A stretch of DNA of 64,000 nt from Saprospirales bacterium (GTDB lineage Bacteria > Bacteroidota > Bacteroidia > Chitinophagales > Saprospiraceae): NCBI GenBank assembly GCA_007695035.1, contig REEO01000026.1, forward strand, positions 1 to 64,000. The letters are read 5' to 3'. The position numbers and the translations under genes are program-made. Shown here in pieces: positions 1-7,460 of the stretch. Position 1 is the first letter of the stretch. Each line of letters starts with the position of its first letter. The notes beneath the pieces were generated by a model. The model made no database searches. It had not been told where the DNA came from and saw only the letters and a list, made by a program, of their open reading frames with translations.

Positions 1-523
1 CATTGATAAAAATGCCGGCTCCAGCTCTACTGGGAGCGCCGTCTCCTCCAACACTCCCATCTGCATTTCCCATCGTAATGGTAAAACCATCCAAAACTGC
101 TGTCTGGTCAACTCCCGAACCATCCACCACCGAATAGCTATTGCCATCGTGATCACCAGATTGGTTGATATCACCACTGAGGATGGTCTCGTTAAGCTCG
201 ATATTTCGCTGGGAGAGTTCGGTTTCAGTTCCGGCAAATCCACCGTAGATGGCAACGCCATTGAGCAGGAAAAAAGAGGCATCTCTATCAGAAGAGTTAA
301 AAGTTGGGTAATAAGTTCCCGCAGCTACCCAAATATCATCCCCCGGGTCAGCTTGATCTATGGCATGGAACAGTGTCCTGTAAGCTTGCGCCCAGGAATC
401 ACCTGTGTTGCCGTCGTCTCCAGCGGTGCTGACGTAAATTATCTGTGAAAAAACATTGCCCGCTGTAAAAAGTAGAGTCAAAACCAGTGTGATTTTAACC
501 AAATGTGGTGTAGTTGGATTCAT
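1..523 (-). CDS. Secreted right-handed beta-helix protein, N-terminal part (runs off window)
   Basis: Read on the minus strand, an ATG at 523 opens a frame that stays open to base 1 (174 residues, C-terminus missing). Residues 1-26 form a signal peptide (hydrophobic run VKITLVLTLLFTAG, cleavage near VFSQ). The mature start IIYVSTAGDDGNTGDSWAQA, followed by a GTYYP step, AIYGGFAGTE and an LDGFTITMGNA segment, is the pattern of secreted parallel beta-helix proteins with polymorphic outer-membrane-like repeats in Bacteroidota. Such proteins often end in a type IX secretion sorting domain, but that end lies outside the window. Function (surface adhesin or glycan-active protein) cannot be fixed from this part. 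Confidence 0.75.
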   Translation of the reverse strand, partial: MNPTTPHLVKITLVLTLLFTAGNVFSQIIYVSTAGDDGNTGDSWAQAYRTLFHAIDQADPGDDIWVAAGTYYPTFNSSDRDASFFLLNGVAIYGGFAGTETELSQRNIELNETILSGDINQSGDHDGNSYSVVDGSGVDQTAVLDGFTITMGNADGSVGGDGAPSRAGAGIFIN

Positions 524-758
524 AATCTTAATGGTGATAGGTTAAAACAACTGGATCTTTTTGATGTAAAGCAAATTAAATTTGGCACTTTTGCCAATTA
601 AATTTACCTTTCGCAAATATACTATTATTTTTGATGTAGATCAATATTGGGAAAAATTTGTTACGGCAGGGTGAATCAGCCCTCAGGGTATTGTAAATCA
701 AAACAGTATGAAAGTGGTATAAATGTTTTAGAGGCACACAGGGAAAATCCTATCTGGA

Positions 759-1472
759 CTATAGATTTTTAAAGTGTTTGATTCGAATGGTTTCCTCCCG
801 ACTGAGGTCTCGAAACCAGCCACGGGGAAGACCTTTTTTTGTAAGGCCGGCAAAATAGACGCGATCCATCCTCCCCGGAGGAAATCCCATTTTTTCCAGT
901 GAAGCAATCAAAAGCGGACTTTGGTAGTGGAGCAGCTCAACAAGAATACGGCCCGTAGATTCAGGAGTGTCCCTGTTGACAGAAATAGGTCGAAAAAATT
1001 GGTCCTGAAGAGAAATACCCTTACGCAAATCCCGAATATCATCATCGGATAGCGATTCAGCAAAGGTGATTTGAAAAACAACGGATATTCCGGCTTTGGG
1101 GTCTTCAAACTTCCCCCGAATATCAGGATCATTTGTTACCAAAACCAGGCCGCAAAACAGGGGATTGTCTGCACCGATGAATTTTGAATCCGCTGATGCG
1201 GAGCCGAGTTCTTTTTTCAGTCGAGCGCTGAAAAATTGCTCTTCGGCCTCTCTTTTTCCCGGCGGTTTATTTAGCAGCAGATAGTGCAGTTCTTTACTAA
1301 CAGTGACAGGCTTTCCGTTCAATTTCACCAAATCTTCATTCCCGACTTCCCTTCCCGGGTTTTTTTCCACCGATCCATTGACCTCAACAAGTCCATTTTT
1401 TACTAGTTTTTCCATCTCGCGGCGGGTGCCAAGACCGGCCTTTGCGAGAAACTTGTTGAGCCTGGTTTTCAT
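759..1472 (-). CDS. S4-domain pseudouridine synthase-like protein (RluB/RluF family, altered catalytic motif)
   Basis: This 237-residue protein has an N-terminal S4 RNA-binding domain (about residues 3-50: RLNKFLAKAGLGTRREME, then LVEVNG) and a C-terminal half resembling the RsuA/RluB/RluF fold (LLLNKPPG at 64-71, LVLVTND at 109-115, and a late segment GFPPGRMDRVYFAG). RsuA-type enzymes normally carry a G-R-L-D-x-x-T-x-G-L motif whose Asp is the nucleophile. Here the aligned stretch is G-A-D-N-P-L-F-C-G-L (100-109), so the Arg-Leu-Asp core is not kept and the aligned position is Asn with an Asp one residue earlier. The family call is fairly safe; retained pseudouridylation activity is doubtful. 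It stands alone downstream of dnaB on the same strand, 109 bp away. Confidence 0.75.
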   Translation of the reverse strand: MKTRLNKFLAKAGLGTRREMEKLVKNGLVEVNGSVEKNPGREVGNEDLVKLNGKPVTVSKELHYLLLNKPPGKREAEEQFFSARLKKELGSASADSKFIGADNPLFCGLVLVTNDPDIRGKFEDPKAGISVVFQITFAESLSDDDIRDLRKGISLQDQFFRPISVNRDTPESTGRILVELLHYQSPLLIASLEKMGFPPGRMDRVYFAGLTKKGLPRGWFRDLSREETIRIKHFKNL

Positions 1473-1581
1473 CTTGAGGGATTTCTTTTAGAGAAAAGGG
1501 TACTTGAAGGAGCCATCATTCCAGGCAGATACTCAATAGAAACAGCAACGAAAAGGTCATTGATAGCCAGCAGCTGATTTT

Positions 1582-3114
1582 TTAAAAGGGTACATTTTCG
1601 TCGTCGTTCATCCGTGAACTTCGGGTGATAAAACCATCCGGGTCGTCTGGGTCGTCCGGGGATGCAAAGTCACTTCCCATGATATCATCGAAAGAGTCTC
1701 CGCCTCCATCAACAAATTTAACATGCTCCTTGATGAACTTGAGTTCAACGGTTCCAAGGGCACCATTTCTATGTTTGGCGAGTATGAGTTCAGTTAGACC
1801 GTCCTCGTGCTCCGACTCCTCCAGTTCGTAATAATCCGGTCTATAGAGAAAAGTCACGATATCGGCATCTTGCTCAATAGCTCCAGACTCTCTGAGGTCT
1901 GACAACTGGGGACGCTTGTTGGTGCCTGATCGGGTTTCCACTGCACGACTCAATTGGGACAGTGCAATTACAGGCACGTTCAACTCCTTGGCCATCCCTT
2001 TGAGGGCGCGGGATATGGAAGATATTTCCTGTTCGCGATTTCCCTTTTTGTTGTCGGGTCCACCACTCATTAACTGCAGGTAATCGATCAGCACCATTTG
2101 AATGTTGTGCTGCATTTTCAACCTTCTGCATTTTGCACGGAGAGCAAAAATATTAATACCGGCGGTGTCGTCAATGTAAATTGGGACGTTCCCCAACTTT
2201 TCAATAGCGGCATGCATTCTGGTCCATTCCAGTTCATCGAGGTTGCCATTTCTCAATTTTTCACCGGAAATTCCGGCCTCCATGGAAAGCAATCGCTGGG
2301 TGAGCTGCAATGCAGACATCTCCAAAGAAAATACAGCTATGGGTTTGTTGTAGTCAGAAGCAGCATTTTTGGCCAGGCAAAGCGCGAAGGCAGTTTTACC
2401 CATACCCGGCCTGGCTGCGAGAATGACCAGGTCAGATGGATGCCAACCAGAAGTGTATCGATCCAAGCCGGTAAAGCCCGAAGGTACACCGGTCAGCCCC
2501 CCCTCTTTATTGGCAATTTCCTCCAATTGATTTCTCGCCTGAACGACCAGGGAAGACAATTGCTCGAAGCCCCTGTTGAGGTTTTGTTCGGTGATTTCAA
2601 ACAGGTTTTTCTCCGCCTCGTCCAATAGCTCGAAGACATCCTTGGTCTCATCAAAAGAGTCGGTGATTATCTGGGAAGAAACGCGTATCAACTCGCGCTG
2701 AATGTACTTCTGCGAAATGATTCTGGCGTGGTACTCCACATTGGCAGCCGAAGCGACCTTATTCGTAAGTTCAACCAAATAAGCAGCACCTCCGGCCTCT
2801 TCCAGCTCCCCACTTTTCTCCAGAGCATCCTTCACAGTGAGTAGGTCAATAGGATGAGATTTTTCAAACAAACCCAACATGGCCTTGTAAATCAGCCGGT
2901 GGGCATTTGTGTAAAAACTATCGGACCTCAAAATGTCGATAACTATGGGAAAGGCATCCTTATCAATCATCAGTGCACCTAACAACACCTCCTCCAATGG
3001 CACTGCCTGAGGCTGAACCTTCCCATACAACATTTTATTAAAGTCGTCATCCCGTCTCAGAGGTGTAATCCTCCGCTCCGCTCCACCAGTGGTTAATCTC
3101 GATTTTTCCGCCAT
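1582..3114 (-). CDS. dnaB: Replicative DNA helicase DnaB
   Basis: A 510-residue hexameric replicative helicase that unwinds DNA at the replication fork and loads primase. The N-terminal DnaB domain (about 35-140: LEEVLLGALMIDKDAF, then IDLLTVKDAL) is followed by a RecA-type ATPase with Walker A ARPGMGKT (234-241) and Walker B VLIDYLQLM (Asp344), plus the DLRESGAIEQDAD and LAKHRNG motifs. Length is normal for the family; the first 30 residues and the acidic C-terminal tail (DDPDDPDGF) are lineage extensions. The ATG at 3114 is the natural start. A Bacteroidota-type -7 element (3166-3173) and three DnaA boxes (3227-3273) lie upstream, which hints at DnaA control or at an origin. Confidence 0.97.
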   Translation of the reverse strand: MAEKSRLTTGGAERRITPLRRDDDFNKMLYGKVQPQAVPLEEVLLGALMIDKDAFPIVIDILRSDSFYTNAHRLIYKAMLGLFEKSHPIDLLTVKDALEKSGELEEAGGAAYLVELTNKVASAANVEYHARIISQKYIQRELIRVSSQIITDSFDETKDVFELLDEAEKNLFEITEQNLNRGFEQLSSLVVQARNQLEEIANKEGGLTGVPSGFTGLDRYTSGWHPSDLVILAARPGMGKTAFALCLAKNAASDYNKPIAVFSLEMSALQLTQRLLSMEAGISGEKLRNGNLDELEWTRMHAAIEKLGNVPIYIDDTAGINIFALRAKCRRLKMQHNIQMVLIDYLQLMSGGPDNKKGNREQEISSISRALKGMAKELNVPVIALSQLSRAVETRSGTNKRPQLSDLRESGAIEQDADIVTFLYRPDYYELEESEHEDGLTELILAKHRNGALGTVELKFIKEHVKFVDGGGDSFDDIMGSDFASPDDPDDPDGFITRSSRMNDDENVPF

Positions 3115-3165
3115 TGTAATCTACATAATTTATCCTGTCCCAAAAATTGAACTCCCTTTCGGATG

Positions 3166-3173
3166 CAAAACTA
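3166..3173 (-). promoter_or_regulatory. Candidate -7 promoter element of dnaB
   Basis: On the minus strand the bases read TAGTTTTG, a match to the Bacteroidota -7 consensus TANNTTTG, 52 bp upstream of the dnaB ATG. No clear TTTG lies at the ideal 19-21 bp spacing, so the call rests on the -7 element alone. Confidence 0.4.
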
Positions 3174-3226
3174 CTAACATTCCAAAAAGTCTTAATACAA
3201 CAGGATTTTCTGTAATGTGAACACAC

Positions 3227-3273
3227 TGTGGATAAATTAAATTTCACTGTGGATAAATAAACTGTTTTCCACA
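3227..3273. promoter_or_regulatory. DnaA-box cluster (candidate oriC or DnaA-controlled promoter region)
   Basis: Two perfect DnaA boxes TGTGGATAA (reverse complement of TTATCCACA) lie at 3227-3235 and 3248-3256, 21 bp apart in the same orientation. A third near-match, TTTTCCACA (one mismatch), lies at 3265-3273 in the opposite orientation. To the right is a strongly AT-rich stretch (about 3300-3560) suitable as an unwinding element. The whole 809-bp gap between dnaB and the next gene holds no convincing coding sequence. A perfect small hairpin, CTCCCG-gtgg-CGGGAG, lies at 3791-3806. Whether this is the origin or only DnaA regulation of dnaB cannot be decided from the window. Confidence 0.55.
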
Positions 3274-3923
3274 TCAACAATCCCCGGTCAAAAGACAACT
3301 GCAAACACATATACGTATGATTATATATTTTTATGTAATAATTTTACAGCCAATCCCATTGTAAAGCAACAGAATAACCAAAATAAGGAAATACATTATT
3401 GGCAAAACTTATATGTAAAAAATAAATACGTCCAAAATATTACCTTAAAGTTAAGCGGTGGAAAAGCCTCTTTCTTCCTATAAGATACCGGTGCAAAGAT
3501 TGTAGTATATTTATTTTTATAATGCATAAATTACTGCAAACAAAACACAAAACCCAACATTTTAAGTTTCAGGCTTTTAGATGACAATTCCCACTACCGG
3601 ATAATTTTGCTGAAGATTATCCAGGTAGAAAACACCTGAAGGTTACCTTTTTATAAAATCTACAGTAACAGCACAATTTTACTCTTCTAGGAAAAACATT
3701 GATTGGTTAGACTGAATTTGGTCATCCGTAAAAAACATCATATCTTGGTCAAAGCATTCAGGATAAACTGTGCATTCAATAAACTTCAAACTCCCGGTGG
3801 CGGGAGCTTCCAACGCCACTCAAAACACAGAACTTTATTACAAGGTAAGTGCCACTCTACGGCAAGTCCTGCCATCTACAAAGTTTCTTTAACAAATAAT
3901 CTTGCTAAAATAATTATTCAACC

Positions 3924-4685
3924 ATGAAGTATTTATTAAACATCATTTTGTACGCAATTGCGATGGGACTTTTCATTGGATTCGCCTCCTGTGGGGAGCC
4001 ACATACTGAGGAAAAGGATGACTGTGGAGACCACCCCAATCCATACGGCCTGGACATCACTCATTGCAAAGAGGATTTTTTGGCAGAGGTGGGGAAAAAC
4101 CCGGAATTGATGTTGGTGGATTTGGAGGATTTTTTGGAGGGGGTACAATTGGACATAAAATACGCCCGGGAGGACAACTTTACCGGGGAGGTAATATACA
4201 CAGCTCCCAAAGCCTATGTGAGAAAGCCGGTGGCCGAAGCCCTCAACCAAGTCAGAGATTCACTCTTTAGCCTGGGACTGGATTTCATTGTTTACGACGC
4301 ATACAGGCCCTATGAGGCGACGGTAAAGTTTTTTGAGGTTTACCCGGATCCTGAATTCCTGGCCGATCCACAATATGGTTCGCGGCACAACAGAGGGTGT
4401 GCAGTGGATCTCACCCTCATTGACAGTGAGACCGGAGAAAAACTTGCCATGCCAACCGGATTCGATGAATTTATCGATCAGGCACACCCAGAGTACACCG
4501 ATCTTCCGGAAGAAGTGATTGAAAACCGGGATTTGTTAATTGGGATTATGGATCACTTTGGGTTTTCTGTATATCCAACAGAATGGTGGCACTTCGACTA
4601 CCATCGCTGGGAAGACTTTCCCCTGATGGACCTCAGTTTTGAGGAGATAGAAAAAATCCTGGAAAAAGAACAACCGGAATCATAA
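3924..4685 (+). CDS. ddpX: D-alanyl-D-alanine dipeptidase (VanX/DdpX, M15D), lipoprotein
   Basis: A 253-residue zinc dipeptidase that hydrolyses D-Ala-D-Ala, either for salvage of wall-derived dipeptide or, in glycopeptide resistance, to deplete it. The zinc site is plain: SRHNRGCAVDLT (Ser153, His155, Asp162) matches SxHxxGxAxD, and EWWHFD (Glu220, His223) matches the catalytic ExxWH. YDAYRPY (124-130) is the family's conserved Arg motif. A hydrophobic N-terminus ending FASC (Cys23) suggests a lipoprotein anchored in the envelope. No vanA/vanH genes are nearby and ddl is 14 kb away, so a salvage role is more likely than resistance. Its stop overlaps the end of the convergent TonB-C gene by 6 bp. 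Confidence 0.9.
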   Translation: MKYLLNIILYAIAMGLFIGFASCGEPHTEEKDDCGDHPNPYGLDITHCKEDFLAEVGKNPELMLVDLEDFLEGVQLDIKYAREDNFTGEVIYTAPKAYVRKPVAEALNQVRDSLFSLGLDFIVYDAYRPYEATVKFFEVYPDPEFLADPQYGSRHNRGCAVDLTLIDSETGEKLAMPTGFDEFIDQAHPEYTDLPEEVIENRDLLIGIMDHFGFSVYPTEWWHFDYHRWEDFPLMDLSFEEIEKILEKEQPES

Positions 4686-5114
4686 ATCAACCGTGTAAGT
4701 ATAAGAAGAGCCTGCGGGCTTTTCAGTGCCCTTCTTTTTTTGGTCGTCCTTTTTGGAGTAGGAAACCTGCATGCTCATTCCTCCTGTTTTTTTCTTCGGT
4801 AGAGAAAATTTAATGTGGATTGTCTTGTGGAAAAGCACTTTCAACTTCCTATTTTTGGGAACTACAAACTTCAGCAACCGGACCACCCTTTCGGCCTCTT
4901 CATCGCATCCGTACCCCAAACCCGTTTTGACCTTTGTTTTGACCACTTTTCCGCTCTTGTTAATGGTGTAACGCACTACCACCACCCCTTCGATTTTATT
5001 TTCAAGGGCATCTTTCGGATACTTCAGGTTTTTCCGGATAAACTTCTGCATGGCGGATTTACCGCCCTCGTAGATAGGTTTTTTCAGGAAGTGCTTTTCT
5101 TTCCGTTCTCTCAT
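4680..5114 (-). CDS. TonB C-terminal domain protein without membrane anchor
   Basis: A 144-residue protein whose centre (about 25-110: KSAMQKFIRKNLKYPKDA, EGVVVVRYTINKSGKV, GLGYGCDEEAERVV) matches the TonB C-terminal fold, which in classic TonB contacts the TonB box of outer-membrane receptors. It lacks the N-terminal transmembrane helix and Pro-rich spacer of real TonB, so it may be a soluble relative or part of a multi-component energiser. The charged start RERKEKHFLKKP shows no signal peptide. The ATG at 5114 is chosen because a strong promoter (5120-5150) lies directly upstream; the longer frame begins at a TTG that is itself the -33 element. The predicted transcript is leaderless. Confidence 0.75.
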   Translation of the reverse strand: MRERKEKHFLKKPIYEGGKSAMQKFIRKNLKYPKDALENKIEGVVVVRYTINKSGKVVKTKVKTGLGYGCDEEAERVVRLLKFVVPKNRKLKVLFHKTIHIKFSLPKKKTGGMSMQVSYSKKDDQKKKGTEKPAGSSYTYTVDL

Positions 5115-5119
5115 ATGGG

Positions 5120-5150
5120 CAAAATTAGTTATTTCCGGCTGGAAAAACAA
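5120..5150 (-). promoter_or_regulatory. Bacteroidota-type promoter of the TonB-C gene
   Basis: The minus strand reads TTG (5150-5148), 20 bp, then TAATTTTG (5127-5120), a full match to the TANNTTTG -7 element. Only five bases separate it from the ATG, so transcription is expected to begin at or next to the start codon. Confidence 0.6.
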
Positions 5151-5153
5151 CCG

Positions 5154-6290
5154 TCAGATAGGTCGCCTGGGTCTTTTTTTCTCAATACCGCTCGTCATTT
5201 TCTGGACAATTTTGAACTCACTGAGGAAGTTTTTCGAAATAACCCTGATAACTGTATAAGATGGAATCGCCAGGATCATACCGATAATTCCACCCAATTT
5301 GGCGGCTACCATAATGATCAAAAATATCTCCAGTGGATGAGCCAAAACTGAGGTGGAAAAAATATAGGGTTGCAAAACCATATTATCCAGTAACTGCATA
5401 CTGGCAAAAACCAGGATAATAGTAATTATCAAGGGTACCATTTCAGTGTAGAATTCAATATCCACATTGGCGGAAATGGTCAGAAAAACACCAAAAGCTG
5501 CACCGATAATGGGCCCAATGTAGGGTATCAAATTGATGACAGCCGCAAAAAAGGCGATTAACAAAGCATTTTGCACTCCGAAAATGGAGAGAAGCACGGT
5601 GAGGTATATCGTAATGATGGAAATTTGCACCAGAATTCCCGCAAAATACCTCCTCAAAAGGTAGGTGGTGTCACTGAGCACGTTTTTCACCTGATCGACA
5701 TATTGGTCCGGGACCAGTGCCAGGATAAAGCTAATAAACATACCTTGATCCTGCAGGAAGAAGAAAGTAATAAAAACGATCGCAAAGGTTGCTATGAATA
5801 TTTCAGACGCCACACTGACTAATGAAGTGAGGTAGTAGCTGATATCAGCCGGTTCGGCGATCTGCATCAGATTCTCTTCGATAATCTCCGAGGGAGATTT
5901 TTCAATCACAGTCAGCCCAAAGCGCTCCATCCGTGCTATAAATTCCTCCAGTGGGGCCTCCAGGGCCAGGGCGACTGCCTGAAAATTGACTTCTCCAATA
6001 GAAATAGCCTGCTGTATCATTACCGGAATTACGGTGTAGAGGAGCAATAGAAAAACCATTATGAAACTCAGTAGAGTCAGAACAGCGCTAATTGGGGCTC
6101 CGTATTTTATCCGTTGCAATCTCAATTTCACAAGAAAGAAACGCATAATGGGCTGTCCGATCAATGACAGCACAAATGAAACGAGTACATAGGTCACCAG
6201 GTCCGCAAAAAAGTAAAAGGCCAAAAAGGTGACCAGTACTGCAGATATCAAAAAGGCGTAACTCCCCTTTAACCAGTTTTCAAGTGCCAT
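5154..6290 (-). CDS. AI-2E family transporter (PerM/TqsA-like permease)
   Basis: A 378-residue polytopic membrane protein of the UPF0118 family, whose members export autoinducer-2 or act as cation/proton antiporters. Visible are an N-terminal pair of helices (SYAFLISAVLVTFLAFYFF and the next), a soluble middle domain (about 120-190), and a C-terminal block of helices including LIAFFAAVINLIPYIGPIIG, the family hallmark (NLIPYIGP), and a late FLIIMVAAKLGGIIGMILAIP helix. The ATG at 6290 (MALENWLKG) is preferred; the longer frame starts at GTG with a non-hydrophobic leader. The true substrate cannot be told from sequence. No clear operon partner; the TonB-C gene follows on the same strand after 39 bp. 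Confidence 0.88.
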   Translation of the reverse strand: MALENWLKGSYAFLISAVLVTFLAFYFFADLVTYVLVSFVLSLIGQPIMRFFLVKLRLQRIKYGAPISAVLTLLSFIMVFLLLLYTVIPVMIQQAISIGEVNFQAVALALEAPLEEFIARMERFGLTVIEKSPSEIIEENLMQIAEPADISYYLTSLVSVASEIFIATFAIVFITFFFLQDQGMFISFILALVPDQYVDQVKNVLSDTTYLLRRYFAGILVQISIITIYLTVLLSIFGVQNALLIAFFAAVINLIPYIGPIIGAAFGVFLTISANVDIEFYTEMVPLIITIILVFASMQLLDNMVLQPYIFSTSVLAHPLEIFLIIMVAAKLGGIIGMILAIPSYTVIRVISKNFLSEFKIVQKMTSGIEKKRPRRPI

Positions 6291-6427
6291 GGGTTTGTTC
6301 CCCGCTTTTGTATTTATTATCACCCGAATTATTTCCTTCCAGAATACCGAAATGAGGTGAAAAATCACCCATTTTAACCATTATGTATTCGCTTATCAAG
6401 CAAGCTACTGCAAAAAAGGAACCAAAT

Positions 6428-7372
6428 TCATTCGCCACTACCTTCCTCCCTGCTTTTTCTCTTCAAAAATTCGATGTTGCGCTTCAATCCACCGTATTTG
6501 GTTCTCTTGACAGCGGATTTTCTAAATAGTTCCCGGTAAGTGGATTCGTCCATTTCTTCCCAATCTCTGGGTGTCATCTCAAGCAATTTTTCAGATGGAT
6601 TGAAGGCCGGCTCGCTATGCTGTTCAGAAAACCGGTTCCATGGACAAACGTCCTGACATATGTCACATCCAAAAACCCAGCCTTCCATTTTTCCGGCAAA
6701 TTCATCGGGGATTTCATCCCTGTGCTCTATGGTGAGATAAGAAATACACTTTCCTGCATCCAGTAGATAACCATCGGGGGAGATAGCGTCTGTTGGACAG
6801 GCGTCAATGCAGGCCGTACATGTTCCACAGTAATCTCTCATCGGCGGATCCGGTTCTAATTCAAGGCCCGTAATGAGTACCGCTATGAAAAAAAAGCTGC
6901 CGCGCCTGGGGTGAATGAGTAAGGTATTCTTACCCTTCCAACCAGCACCTGCCCGCTCCGCCCAGTCCCGCTCCAATACGGGAGCCGAATCCACGAATCC
7001 CCTGCCAACCTCCTCGCCAAAGTGATGTTCGATGCGAGATTGCAGTTCGTTGAGTTTTTTTCGGATCAAATGATGGTAGTCCCTTCCGTAGGCGTATTTG
7101 GCAATTTTTGGAGTCTTCGGGTGTCTTTGATTTTCTTCACTGTAGTAATTGTAGGTAAAAACAATTACGGAGCGGGCGCCGGGTACCAGTTCTCTGGGAT
7201 CCACCCTTTTTTCAAAGTGGTTCTCCATATATTTCATCCCGGCGTGAAATCCACTGTCGAGCCACTCTTTGAGTCTGATGGCTTCTTTGTCCAGTCGCTC
7301 GGCCCTTGCTACATTGACAGAATCAAAGCCGAGTTCGACTGACCACTTATTTATCATTTCACGGGCATCCAT
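6428..7372 (-). CDS. queG: Epoxyqueuosine reductase QueG
   Basis: A cobalamin- and iron-sulfur-dependent enzyme catalysing the last step of queuosine synthesis, reduction of epoxyqueuosine to queuosine in the wobble position of GUN-anticodon tRNAs. The 314 residues contain the B12-binding/catalytic half (GAGWKGKNTLLIHPRRGSFF about 142-161, preceded by VLERDWAER) and two [4Fe-4S] sites: C182/C185/C188-x3-C192P and C236-x2-C239-x3-C243P, with C209 between. This is the full QueG layout at standard length. The short C-terminal helix stretch (AVKRTKYGGLKRNIEFL) is also typical. The ATG lies seven bases after a TAATTTTG -7 element, so the mRNA may be nearly leaderless. Confidence 0.95.
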   Translation of the reverse strand: MDAREMINKWSVELGFDSVNVARAERLDKEAIRLKEWLDSGFHAGMKYMENHFEKRVDPRELVPGARSVIVFTYNYYSEENQRHPKTPKIAKYAYGRDYHHLIRKKLNELQSRIEHHFGEEVGRGFVDSAPVLERDWAERAGAGWKGKNTLLIHPRRGSFFFIAVLITGLELEPDPPMRDYCGTCTACIDACPTDAISPDGYLLDAGKCISYLTIEHRDEIPDEFAGKMEGWVFGCDICQDVCPWNRFSEQHSEPAFNPSEKLLEMTPRDWEEMDESTYRELFRKSAVKRTKYGGLKRNIEFLKRKSREEGSGE

Positions 7373-7379
7373 GGTTGCG

Positions 7380-7387
7380 CAAAATTA
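7380..7387 (-). promoter_or_regulatory. Candidate -7 element of queG
   Basis: TAATTTTG on the minus strand, seven bases before the queG ATG. No clear -33 TTTG at the expected distance. Confidence 0.4.
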
Positions 7388-7460
7388 TACGAAATAGCAC
7401 CATATTAACGACCTAAAAATAACGACCTTGCCAATGGGACTGATTACTTGAAATCCCGCA

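Noticed and set aside
149-448. Open frame on the plus strand (99 codons)
   Set aside because: It is antisense to the beta-helix protein, whose minus-strand reading gives a signal peptide and a family pattern.
2098-2628. Long plus-strand frame (176 codons) antisense to dnaB
   Set aside because: Shadow of the dnaB coding sequence, which has complete helicase motifs.
3047-3310. Minus-strand frame overlapping the dnaB start
   Set aside because: It overlaps the dnaB start in another frame, contains the DnaA boxes and has no recognisable protein features.
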